A stretch of DNA of 64,000 nucleotides from the NCBI RefSeq assembly GCF_001704415.2, contig NC_030831.1, positions 45,740,134 through 45,804,133 of the forward strand, in the 5' to 3' direction. The translations under genes and the position numbers were made by a program. Within the stretch, counting starts at the first letter, position 1. The number at the start of each line of letters is the position of its first letter. Shown piece by piece: positions 34,198 to 43,826 of this stretch. Source of the stretch: Capra hircus (lineage: Eukaryota > Chordata > Mammalia > Artiodactyla > Bovidae). A model generated the notes under the pieces. It was not told where the DNA came from and made no database searches. It saw only the letters and a program-made list of their open reading frames with translations.

Positions 34198-34395
34198 GAA
34201 AGCTTCCCTGACAGCTCAGTTGGTAAAGAATCCACCTGCAATGCAGGAGACCCCGGCTCAATTCCTGGGTCAGGAAGATCCACTGGAGTAGGCTACCTAC
34301 TCCAGTATTCTGGCCTGGAGAATTTCACAAACTGTATAGTCCATGGGGTCACAAAGAGTCAGGCACAACTGAGCAACTTTCACTTTCACTTTCAA
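34198..34395 (+). mobile_element. Bov-tA SINE in host L1
   Basis: cttccctgacagctcagttggtaaag to gcaactttcactttcactttc. AAGACTGAACC occurs on both sides and acts as an 11 bp TSD. Confidence 0.92.
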
Positions 34396-35156
34396 GACTG
34401 AACCAGGAAGAAATAGGAAATATGAGCAGGACATTTATCAGTAATGAAATTGAATCACTAAATAAAAACTCCTAACAACGAACAGAAGTCCAGGATAAGG
34501 TGGCCTCACAGATGAATATTTAGGTAAGAGTTAACATCTGTTTTTCTGAAACTAGTAAAAAAAGAAGAAAAAAAAAACAACAGTGGAAGGACTGCTTCTA
34601 AACTCATTCTATGAGACCAGCATTGTCCTGATGCCAAAATCAGGAAAGGGTATCACAAAAAGAAAATGTATCACAAAAAGAAAATTACAGAACAATATCA
34701 CTAATGAACATAGATGCAAAAATCCTAAGCAAAATATATTGGCAAATAGAGTCCAACAATACATTAAAAGGATTGTACATGTGATCAAGTTGGATATATC
34801 ACAGGAACACACAGATTTTTCAATAGCCACAAATTAATCAACAAGGTATATCTTATTAACAAAACATATGATTATCACAATAGATACAGAAAAAGCTAAA
34901 ATTATTTTGATAGACTTCAGCATCCATTTATCATTAAAAGCCCTCTAGTAACTGGGTCTAAAGGGAACATACCTCAAACATAACAAACACCATATATGAC
35001 AAACCCACAGCTAACATCACAGTCAATGCTGAAAAACTGAAATTATTTCCTCTAAGATCAGGAATAAGACAAGGATGAACACTCTTGCCACTTCTATTCA
35101 ACATACTGTTGGAAATCCCAGCCACATAAATCAGACATGAAAAAGAAAGAAAAGTA

Positions 35157-35300
35157 ATTCCCTAGTGGTCCAGTGGTTAGGGCTCCATGCTTTCATGGCC
35201 GTGGGCCAGGGTTCAATCCCTGGTCATGGAACTAAGATACTGCACGCTGCATGGCATAGCAAATTTAGGGAAAAAAGAAAGAAAGAAAGAAAGAAAAGAA
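35157..35300 (+). mobile_element. CHR-type SINE with (GAAA)n tail
   Basis: ttccctagtggtccagtggttagggctcc...gggttcaatccctggtcatgg...gcatagcaa, then a gaaagaaagaaag tail. Confidence 0.8.
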
Positions 35301-36189
35301 ATGCAAATGGAAAGAAAGAAGTAAAACTGTCAGTCTTACTTTATATAGAAAATTCTAAAGACACCACCAAAAAGCTACTAGAGCTCATCAGTGAATTTGG
35401 TAAAGTTGCAGGATACAAAATTGATATCCAGAAATCTATTGCATTTCTACACACTAATTATGAGCTATCAGAAAAGGAAACAATTTCACTTATAATCCCA
35501 TCAGAAAGAATAAAATATCTAGGAATAAATCTAAGAATTATACAGAGAAAACTACAAGACACTGATGAAAGAAACTAAAGACAAGAAAGATTGAAAGATA
35601 CACTGTGTTCATAGACTGGAAGAATTAATATTATTAAAATGATCATACTACCCAAGGCAATTTATAGGTAAAATGAAATCTCTATCAAAACACCAATTTA
35701 TTTTTCACAGAACTAAAACAAACAATTTTTAAATTTGTATGGAAGCACAAAATATCTTCAATAGCCAATGCAATCTTAAGAAAAATGGAACTGGAGGAAT
35801 CAGATTCCCTGGCTTCAGATTATACTATAAAGCTACAACAATCAAAACAGTATGGTACTGGCACATAGACAGATTTATAGTCCAATGGAATAGAATAGAA
35901 ATCTCAGAAACAAATCCACACATCTATGGTCAGTTAATCTACAAAAAAATTACTTATATGTGGAATCTAAAAATATTAAAGAGGTTAGTCAATGAAACAA
36001 AAAAGAAACAGATTTACATATACAGAGAATAAAGTAGTGGTTATCAGAATAAAGAGGGAAGGTGGGGTGATATGGGGGAGAGGACTAAAAAAAGTATGGT
36101 TATGGGATCCATGAAATCATGTGTGTAAAATTTTACAAATTGTAAAGCACTATATAATACAAATTACATTTCATTCAATTAAAATCTTT

Positions 36190-36404
36190 ATTTAAAAATG
36201 AGATAAAAATGAGTGAATATAACAAAAAAAATAGATTCACAGATATAGAGAACAAATCAGTGGTTACCAATGAGAGAGGAAAGGGAGGAGGGGCAAGATA
36301 GGGAAATGGGATTAAGAGGTACAAACTACTGTGTACAAAACAAACAAGTTACAAGGACATATTGTACAATATAGGAAATATAGCCATATTTTATAATACC
36401 CATG
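36190..36404 (+). mobile_element. L1 3' UTR, first part
   Basis: agattcacagatatagagaac, agtggttaccaatgagagag, aagttacaaggacatattgtacaatatagg. It continues at 38392-38467 after the nested SINE/BovB block. Confidence 0.75.
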
Positions 36405-36599
36405 AAGAGAAGTGAAAGTTGCTCAATCATGTCCAACTCTTTGCAACCCCATTGACTATACAGACCGTGATTTCTCCAGCCCAGAACACTGGGGTGGGTA
36501 ATCGTTCCCTTCTCCAGGGGACCTCCAGGGGATCCCAACCCAGGGACCAACCCAGGACTCCCACATTGCAGGCAGATTCTACACCAGCTGAGCCACAAG
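36405..36599 (-). mobile_element. Bov-tA SINE split by BovB
   Basis: Antisense Bov-tA reading up to accagctgagccacaag. Its missing last bases (ggaagcc) lie at 38384-38390, beyond the BovB. Confidence 0.88.
36589..36599. repeat. TSD of BovB, left copy
   Basis: TGAGCCACAAG, repeated exactly at 38373-38383. Confidence 0.9.
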
Positions 36600-38372
36600 T
36601 TCAGTTCAGTTCAGTCACTCAGTCATGTCCAACTCTTTGTGACCCCATTAATCGCAGCACGCCAGGCCTCCCTGTCCATCACCAACTCCTGGAGTTCACT
36701 CACACTCACGTCCATCGAGTCCGTGATGCCATCCAGCCATCTCATCCTCTCTCGTCCCCTTCTCCGCCTGCCGCCAATCCCTCCCAGCATCAGAGTCTTT
36801 TCCAATGAGTCAACTCTTCGTATGAGGTGGCCAAAGTACAGGAGTTTCAGCATTAGCATCATTCCTTCCAAAGAAATCCCAGGGCTGATTTCCTTCAGAA
36901 TGGACTGGTTGGATCTCCCTGCAGTCCAAGGGACTCTTAAGAGTCTTCTCCAACACCACAGTTCAAAAGCATCAATTCTTCAGCGCTCAGCCTTCTTCAC
37001 AGTCCAACTCTCACATCCATACATGACCACTGGAAAAACCATAGCCTTGACTAGACAGACCTTAGTCAGCAAAGTAATGTCTCTGCTTTTGAATATGCTA
37101 TCTACGTTGGTCGTAACTTTTCTTCCAAGGAGTAAGCGTCTTTTAATTTCATGGCTGCAGTCACCATCTGCAGTGATTTTGGAGTCCCTCAAAAAAAAGT
37201 CTGACACTGTTTCCACTGTTTCCCCATCTATTTCCTATGAAGTGGTGGGACCAGATGCCATGATCTTCGTTTATTAAATGTTGAGCTTTAAGCCAACTTT
37301 TCCACTCTCTTTCACTTTCATCAAGAGGCTTTTTAGTTCCTCTTCACTTTCTGCCATTAGGGTGGTGACATCTGCATAGCTGCGGTTATTGATGATATTT
37401 CTCCCGGCAATCTTGATTCCAGCTTGTGATTCTTCCAGTCCAGCATTTCTCATGACATACTCTGCATATAAGTTAAATAAGCAGGTGACAATATACAGCC
37501 TTGACGTACTCCTTTTCCTATTTGGAACCAGTCTGTTGTTCCATGTCCAGTTCTAACTGTTGCTTCCTGACCTGCCCACAGATATCTCAAGAGGCAGGTC
37601 AGGTGGTATGGTATTCCTATCTCTCAGAATTTTCCACAGTTTATTGTGGTCCACATAGTCAAAGGCTTTGGCATAGTCAGTAAAGCAGAAATAGATGTTT
37701 TTCTGGAACTCTCTTGCTTTTTCCATGATCCAGCAGATGTTGGCAAATTGATCTCTGGTTCCTCTGGCTTTTCTAAAACCAGCTTGAACATCAGGAAGTT
37801 CAGGGTTCACGTATTGCTAAAGCCTGGCTTGGAGAATTTTGAGCTGCGACCAGCGCACTAAGCGCAGGCGGCTGCGACCGGCACACTAAGCGAAGCGCTG
37901 CCTAGAGGAGCTACCCCACATCCGAGGTCAGGGGCAGAAGCCAGGTGGACTCCATGCCCGAGGGTGTAAGGCCAAGAGGAGCTACCCGGCGCCCGAGGCC
38001 AGGGGCGGCGCCCGAGGCCAGGGGCGGCGCCCGAGGCCAGGGGCGGCGCCCGAGGCCAGGGGCGGCGCCCGAGGCCAGGGGCGGCGCCCGAGGCCAGGGG
38101 CGGCGCCCGAGGCCAGGGGCGGCGCCCGAGGCCAGGGGCGGCGCCCGAGGCCAGGGGCGGCGCCCGAGGCCAGGGGCGGCGCCCGAGGCCAGGGGCGGCG
38201 CCCGAGGCCAGGGGCGGCGCCCGAGGCCAGGGGCGGCGCCCGAGGCCAGGGGCGGCGCCCGAGGCCAGGGGCGGCGCCCGAGGCCAGGGGCGGCAGCCCG
38301 GAGGAGCAAGCCCACTTCCAAGGAGCGGTGGCTGCGCGTGCGCAGGAGGGCCTAGAGGACTGAAACGAAGAA
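36600..38372 (-). mobile_element. BovB LINE, deleted and 5'-inverted, with VNTR
   Basis: An 11 bp TSD brackets a 1.77 kb insertion. 36600 to about 37844 is antisense BovB from the 3' end back to the reverse transcriptase. At gaattttgagc|tgcgacc it switches to BovB 5' UTR sequence in plus orientation (37845-38372). So the 5' UTR is inverted relative to the coding part, and the endonuclease region is missing. Coding remnants are frameshifted. The inverted part holds the 19 bp array described separately. Confidence 0.92.
37991..38294 (+). repeat. Minisatellite, 16 perfect copies of 19 bp
   Basis: The unit GCCCGAGGCCAGGGGCGGC repeats 16 times without a single difference (304 bp). It is 89% GC with three CpGs per unit including the junction. 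It derives from the BovB 5' UTR core (ccgaggtcaggggcagc type, seen once or twice in the 17.1 and 58.4 kb copies). Because 19 is not a multiple of 3, every frame is open on both strands, which creates spurious ORFs of 136-174 codons. Confidence 0.98.
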
Positions 38373-38383
38373 TGAGCCACAAG
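38373..38383. repeat. TSD of BovB, right copy
   Basis: TGAGCCACAAG, followed by the last bases of the interrupted Bov-tA. Confidence 0.9.
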
Positions 38384-38391
38384 GGAAGCCA

Positions 38392-38467
38392 ATAATAACC
38401 ATAAAGGGAGTATAACTTTAAAAGTTGATATACACCTGAAACTTATATAACATTATAAACCAACTAT
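38392..38467 (+). mobile_element. L1 3' UTR, second part
   Basis: aaaagttgatatacacctgaaacttatataacattataaaccaactata is a canonical L1 3' terminus. It continues as acctcagtttaaaa at about 38732, after the next SINE. Confidence 0.75.
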
Positions 38468-38731
38468 AATGGCACCCCACTCCAGTACTCTTGCCTGGAA
38501 AATCCCATGGATGGAGGAGCCTGGTGGGCTGAAGTCCATAGGGTCGCTAAGAGTTGGACACGACTGAGCGACTTCATTTCACTTTTCACTTTCATGCATT
38601 GGAGAAGATGGCAACCCACTCCAGTGTTCTTGCCTGGAGAATCCCAGGGACGGGGTTGCCTGATGGGCTGGCGTCTATGGGGTCGCACAGAGTTGGACAC
38701 GACTGAAGTGACTTAGCAGCGGCAGCAGCGT
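38468..38731 (+). mobile_element. Bov-A2 SINE in L1 3' end
   Basis: Dimeric Bov-A2 ending gacttagcagcggcagcagcg, placed inside the L1 terminal caactata...acctcag block. Confidence 0.9.
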
Positions 38732-38759
38732 ACCTCAGTTTAAAAGGAAAGGAAAGAAA

Positions 38760-39256
38760 AAGCATGGTTGGATAAGAATATCAAGCAGTCTATTGGCAAT
38801 AACTAGATTACCTTTAATAAATTAAGCACCAAAATGCTGAGATATGTAATTGTGTTTGAATATATGTATATATACATAATGTGCATGTATTTTTACATAT
38901 ATATTATATATTCACACATTTATATGTCATTCCATAAGGTGAAGAAATATGGCAGGGTGATGAATAGTAGCCGTAAACATGGGTTACCTTACTCGGGGCA
39001 GGACGCTGATGTGAAAGTGGGAAGGGAGGGAAGACAGAATGAAGAGCAAACTGACCAAGAAAAATGGGTGAAAACCTGCCGCAAATAGTACATATATGTA
39101 TATATATATATACTTTTTTTTTCAGCTATTAAATTTTTGTTTGCAAGAGTTTAGATGTTCAAGTATGTAAATTAAAAGTTGTTTGTCTCCAAGGCAGTAG
39201 AGCAATCATCAATACCCTGCAGCCTGGACTTATAGGACAAAAGTAGCAGTTTTGCA
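38760..39256. other. Unassigned AT-rich sequence with TA-rich tracts
   Basis: Alternating A/T tracts at about 38863-38930 and 39095-39115. No gene or family recognised. Confidence 0.5.
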
Positions 39257-39532
39257 TGGAGAAGGCAATGGCACCCCACTCCCGTACTCTTGCCTGGAAA
39301 ATCCCATGGACGGAGGAGCCTGGTAGGCTGCAGTCCATGGGGTCACTGAGAGTCAGACACGACTGAGCGACTTCCCTTTCACTTTTCACTTTCATGCATT
39401 GGAGAAGGAAATGGAAACCCACTCCAGTGTTCTTGCCTGGAGAATCCCAGGGACAGGGTAACCTGGTGGGCTACCATCTACGGGGTCCCACAGAGTCAGA
39501 CATGACTGAAGTGACTTAGCAGCAGCAGCAGT
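39257..39532 (+). mobile_element. Bov-A2 SINE
   Basis: Two monomers (cactcccgtactcttgcctgg, cactccagtgttcttgcctgg) with an (AGC)n tail. Confidence 0.92.
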
Positions 39533-39608
39533 TTGGCAAAGTCTTTCCTTGCATTGCCATTACAACAAGAACTGGCAAGTAAGAAAGCCACCGCGAGATA
39601 CTACCTCA

Positions 39609-39656
39609 GTTCAGTTCAGTTCAGTTGCTCAGTCATGACCGACTCTTTGCGACCCC
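39609..39656 (-). mobile_element. 48 bp BovB micro-insertion with TSD
   Basis: Only the terminal 48 bp of BovB (gttcagttcagttcag...gaccgactctttgcgacccc), antisense. Flanked by exact 11 bp repeats ATACTACCTCA at 39598-39608 and 39657-39667. Removing the insert and one repeat restores continuous L1 sequence. Confidence 0.9.
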
Positions 39657-40058
39657 ATACTACCTCAAACCTGTTAGAACAGCCATTATCAAAAAGACAA
39701 AAGATATCCAATGTTGGCCAGGATGTGGAGAAAAAGGACCTTCATGCACTATTCGTGCAAATGTAAACTGGTACAGCCACTATGGAAAATAGTAAGGAGG
39801 GTCCTCAGAAAGTTAAAAATAGAACCACCACATGATCCAGCTGGGTACATATCTGAATGAAATTAAATCACTATCTCAAAAAGACATTATCACCCCTATG
39901 TCCACTGCAGCTTTATAAAACCGACCTAAGTGTCAATTAACAGATGAGTCAATAAAGAGAATGTGGGGTATGTACACAATGAATTATTATTTGACCATAA
40001 AAAAGAAGGAAATCCTGCCATTTTTGACAACATGGGTGAATCTTGAGGGCATTATGCT

Positions 40059-40470
40059 TGTTACAACCTCACCAGAGCCATGACAGGCTCAGAGAGGTGC
40101 ACTAGGCCAAAAATAATCCCTGAGTCATGCTTCCCGGGCTTCCGGGGATGGTAACTCTGGCCAATCAGAGAGATGGTAACTCTGGCCAATCAGAGAGATG
40201 ATAACTCTGGCCAATCAGAGGGATGATGACTGGCCAATCAGTAAATACCAGGAAACCCCTGCAGCCAATCAACCCTTGCCAACTCCCTGTCTTTGTTCTA
40301 AACTTATAAATACTGCTGTAAATCTGGGCTCTGGGCTCTCCTCAAGACTCCACTGCGCTGGATGAGATGGGAACCCTGGCTCAAGCTGGCAATAAAACCC
40401 CTTTATGATTTTGCATTGCTGTGGACGTCTTATTCTCTCAGTTTTGGGGACTCGGACTCTGGGCATAACA
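40059..40470 (+). mobile_element. Solo ERV class I-type LTR
   Basis: A 412 bp TG...CA block (TGTTACAACC to GGGCATAACA) inserted in L1. The TSD is ATGCT/ATGCC (40054-40058, 40471-40475), 5 bp with one later change. TATAAA at 40305-40310 is followed 86 bp later by AATAAA at 40391-40396. Upstream it carries four CCAAT-bearing tandem units. No internal retroviral genes remain. Confidence 0.9.
40147..40245 (+). promoter_or_regulatory. Four tandem 25 bp CCAAT units in LTR
   Basis: Units start at 40147, 40172, 40197 and 40222, each with GGCCAATCAG. A fifth CCAAT (gcagccaatcaa) follows at about 40264. CCAAT boxes usually bind NF-Y. The array lies 60-160 bp upstream of the LTR TATA box, the position expected for a retroviral enhancer repeat. 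Confidence 0.8.
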
Positions 40471-40885
40471 ATGCCAAGTGAAATAAGCCAGACAAAGACA
40501 AATACTGTATGTTCTCATTCACGTGTGGAATCTTAATAAAACTTATAAGAACAGAAAGTAGATTGGTGGCTGCCAGGAATGACTGGGGGAAATGGGTGAA
40601 GGTGGTCAAAGGGTACAAACTTCTGGTAACAAGATAAATAAGTCATGGGGATATAGTGTGTAGCCTGGTGACCACAGTTAATAATATTGTATTGCATATT
40701 TGAAGGCTGCTAAGAGTAGATTTTAAAATTACTCCTGCAAAAAAAAGTTGCAGCTATGAGATGATGGATATGTTAATCAACATGATTGTGGTAATCATTT
40801 TTCAGTATACACATATAAAATTACTACGTTGCACACCTTAAACTTACACCAAGTTATATGTCAATTATATCTCAGTAAAGCTGTG

Positions 40886-41095
40886 GAGTGGGGAGGAAGA
40901 ACTTTTACTAAGATCAGTGCTTTCAAGGACATGGCCTTGAGCAGTCACTCCTCAGCAACCTGCTGGCCTTGATCCCAAGCTTAGTAACCCAGGTGGTGAG
41001 GTCAAAATCATATGGGAAACCCAAATCAAACCAACCCCAATCCAGGCTCACCCCTGACTCCCAAACCCTTAGAAAGCCCAGCCTCAGCATTCAAC
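40886..41095. other. Unassigned sequence
   Basis: No gene or repeat recognised. Confidence 0.5.
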
Positions 41096-41212
41096 TGGAG
41101 AAGGAAATGGCAACCCACTCCAGCATTCTTGCCTGGAAAATGGCGGGCTGCAGTCCACGGGGTCAAAAAGAGTTGGACATGACTGAGCAACTTCACTTTT
41201 CACTTTCAGCTT
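41096..41212 (+). mobile_element. Bov-A SINE monomer
   Basis: gagaaggaaatggcaacccactccagcattcttgcctgg to gcaacttcacttttcactttcag, with a small internal deletion. Confidence 0.85.
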
Positions 41213-41244
41213 TCCACCCTGCATTTCTTTGATGTCCTATAGTG

Positions 41245-41455
41245 CGAGTCATGAGCATGGGTGTTATGGCCCAGAGGGCATGCTTCCCTCTGTCTCTCAC
41301 TACCTGTGTGCCTGCATGCATTTCTTAACTTCTCTGAGCCTCTGCTTCTTCATCTGTAAAATGGGACTCGTGCTACCTCTCAGGGTTGTTGTGCGGATTT
41401 AATGATAAGTACAAAACACTCAGAACAAAGTTGGCACTTGCTAAGGAGTTGTTGA
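41245..41455 (+). mobile_element. MIR SINE
   Basis: Sense MIR core: cttaacttctctgagcctctgcttcttcatctgtaaaatggga, then agggttgttgtgcggatttaatgata. One of the clearest MIR copies here. Confidence 0.88.
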
Positions 41456-41825
41456 TTCCCTTGTGGCAGTTAACATTGTCATTATTTGGGGACAGTCTCA
41501 GGAGACTGGCTATGATGAGTAGATCAGAATGTGTGACTTGCCTGGTGATCAAAAAAACATAAGGGTTTTTCCAGGTTGCAAATGACCTGTCAAAATAACC
41601 CGGATTTCCAAGTGCTAGTGGAACTGTGACCTGGTGTGAACTTTGGGAAAGTAATGAGATACAATAATACAATACAGTATGTGACTTAAGAATGAGCCTG
41701 AGCTTGTAATGGCACAGAGGAACAAAGTTTGGGAAAGGCTCAGCCTGTCTAGGATTAAGGGAAACTGACCTTTCTGGTCGTCCTACTCTTGAGAATCTGT
41801 CCCAAGGGATTGCACACCACTGCAG
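41456..41825. other. Unassigned sequence
   Basis: No gene or repeat recognised. Confidence 0.5.
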
Positions 41826-42360
41826 CCACCAAATTAAAAGATGCTTGCTCGCTGGAAAAAAAGCTATGATGAACCTAGATGGCGTATTAAAAAGCAGAGA
41901 CCTCACTTTGCTAACAAATGTCTGTCTAGTCAAAGCTAATGGCTTTTCCAGTAGTCATGTACCAAATGTGAAAGTTGGACCAGAAAGGAGGCTGAGTGTC
42001 AAAGAATTGATACTTTCAAACTGTGGTGGTGGAGGATTCTTGAGAGTCCCTTGGACAGAAAGGAGATCAAACCAGTAAATCCTAAAGGAAATCAACCTTG
42101 GATATTCATCGGAAGGACAGATGCTGAAGCTGAAACTCCAATACTTTGGCCACCTAACACGAAGAATTGACTCTGATGCTGGGAAAGATTGAGGGCAGGA
42201 GAAGAAGGGGACAATAAAGGATGAGATGATTGGATGGCATCACCAATTCAACAGACATGAGCTTGAGTAAACTCCAGAAAATAGTGAAGGACAGGGAAGC
42301 CTGGCATGCTGCAGTCCATGGGGTCACAGAGTCAGAATGCAACTTAGCAACTGAATAACA
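41826..42360 (+). mobile_element. BovB LINE 3' fragment, old
   Basis: From attaaaagatgcttgctcgctgg through the C-terminal region to cagaatgcaacttagcaactgaataacacaac. Diverged, with several indels. Confidence 0.88.
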
Positions 42361-43011
42361 CAACACAATATAAAGAAAAAATGGAGGTAAAAAGAAGGAA
42401 CTAAAAGAGAACATCTCAAAGCACTCCCAATAGATAGTACATTCACGGATGATCTTCTTCAATCTCTTTATCATTTTCTCTACTTTTTATAATTTCTGCA
42501 GTGGGCATGCTGCACCCTGATGACTGGGGAGGAAAAAGTAATATTTAAAGATGAAAATGAAAGCTGATAAGACATTTATTTCATTAAGCAGCAGCTGCAC
42601 TTTGTCACTGGAAGTCCTCTGAACAAATGCAAGACCCTTACCCTGGGATCTTGACACTCCATCCTCCTGCACTTCCTTTTTCACCTGGGAGAGAGCTGTG
42701 CCCTTCATGCCATCCAGGAATCAGATAGGGACGTCTCATGTCCCAGGGCAGGGAGGTCGCAGGCTGTGCACAGAAGCATCAGCAAGCTGAGACCAAAAAC
42801 ACTTTCAGGGAACTCTGAGTTCACTGCTCTGATCAAGGAGAGCCTCTCAGAAGAGAGAGTGCTGAGAGCTGTGTGGAAGGAGGGGAAATTGTGGGGGAAA
42901 TCAGACACGTGAAAATTTTAACAAGAAGCAGTGAATTAACTCCAAAGCATTCTCCTCTTGCTTTTTAAAAATGGATGGAGGGTGCTGGTGAATAAGAACT
43001 TGACGGTTGGA
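42361..43011. other. Unassigned sequence
   Basis: No gene recognised. Minus-strand frames at 42487-42908 contain GT and AG dinucleotides in plausible splice settings, but the peptide matches nothing I know. Confidence 0.4.
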
Positions 43012-43287
43012 CTTCCCTGGTGGTCCAGTGGTTAAGAATCTGCCTTACAAAGCAGAGGGCACCAGTTCAATCCCTGTTCCGGGAAGATGCCACGTGCTGT
43101 GGGGAAACTAAGCCCATAAGCCATAACTACTGAAGCCCACACAGCTTAGAGCGCATGCTCCACAATGAGAAACCACCACGATAAAAAACCCATGCACTGC
43201 AGTTAGAGTAGCTCCTGCTCACTGCAAACAGATAAAGCCTGTGCACAGCAATGAAGACACAGCACAGCCAAAAATAAATAAATAAAC
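43012..43287 (+). mobile_element. CHR-type SINE, complete
   Basis: gacttccctggtggtccagtggttaag, gttcaatccctgttccgggaagatgcc, ..., gcacagccaaaaataaataaataaa. Its last about 70 bp are part of the inverted duplication. Confidence 0.88.
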
Positions 43288-43405
43288 CTGATGGTTACCC
43301 GAATGTGGAGGAGTGAGTGGTACCAGGGAAAAGGGGGCTACTGAGTTAAGTGAAATCTGCAACTTACAACTAGTGACACTTTTCTACATACCCTCTATCT
43401 TCTCT
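43218..43405 (+). repeat. Inverted duplication, left arm
   Basis: Pairs with 43668-43826 in opposite orientation. It covers the CHR SINE 3' end plus about 118 bp of unique flank. The arms differ by scattered substitutions and an extra 23 bp in this arm near 43300-43323. Confidence 0.92.
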
Positions 43406-43667
43406 TTCGGTTTTACTCCCCTACTTTAACTCCTTTCCTCCTCTCCTTCTCTGATTGTTTTAATCCACCCAGAGTCCCATCCCCAGGAGATAAGTGAAAA
43501 GGACCACGCATTCTCCTCCCAAGGTTGCTATTGGTAACTGAAACCAAGCTTAGCCCAGTGAAAGGAAGTGGGAGTTTTTTCAGGTTTGGTCACCAGGGGA
43601 AGACTTTGGCATTCGTGCCCTTCAAAGCTCTCCTGGGAGATGAGGACAGTGTCCACAGCAGACAGAC

Positions 43668-43826
43668 AGAGAAGATAGAGGGTATATAGAAAAGAGTCAC
43701 TGGTTCTAAGTTGCAGATTTCACTTAACTCAGTGGTCCCCTTTTCCCTGGTAACCATCAAGTTTATTTGCTTTTGGCTGTGCTGTGTCTTCATTGCTGTG
43801 CACAGGCTTTCTCTGACTGCAGTGAG
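43668..43826 (-). repeat. Inverted duplication, right arm
   Basis: Reverse complement of the left arm: flank first (agagaagatagaggg...), then the antisense CHR 3' end (ggctgtgctgtgtcttcattgctgtgcacagg). The 262 bp spacer 43406-43667 is unique sequence. Confidence 0.92.

Larger units (their letters stand above)
28490..36180 (+). mobile_element. Host L1 with at least seven nested insertions
   Basis: An older L1 read in order: ORF1 (28490-28701, 28913 to about 29620), inter-ORF and endonuclease (30050-30213, 30403-30671, 31869-32197), linker (32399-32715), reverse transcriptase (34016-34197, 34396-35156, 35301-35940), then a jump from mid-ORF2 to the 3' UTR at about 35945. Interrupted by Bov-tA (28702, 30214, 32198, 34198), BovB (30672), another L1 (32716) and a CHR SINE (35157). 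Stops and indels throughout. A perfect 26 bp tandem duplication lies at 29186-29237. Confidence 0.85.
39535..40885 (+). mobile_element. L1 3' end interrupted by micro-BovB and LTR
   Basis: ORF2 C-terminus (tgttggccaggatgtggag, cattaacagatgagtcaa) through the 3' UTR, ending cacaccttaaacttacaccaagttatatgtcaattatatctcag. Interrupted at 39609-39656 and 40059-40470. Confidence 0.82.

Noticed and set aside
37991..38294. CRISPR array
   Set aside because: Head-to-tail 19 bp units have no spacers, and the surrounding sequence is a mammalian retrotransposon.
37858..38392. Long open frames (136-174 codons) on both strands with a repeated 19-residue peptide
   Set aside because: They arise because the 19 bp unit contains no stop in any frame. 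There is no other coding evidence, and the array sits in an inverted BovB 5' UTR.
42487..42908. Minus-strand open frames with possible splice donors (exon-like)
   Set aside because: No recognisable protein, no matching acceptor and branch context, and no neighbouring exon. Chance is sufficient.
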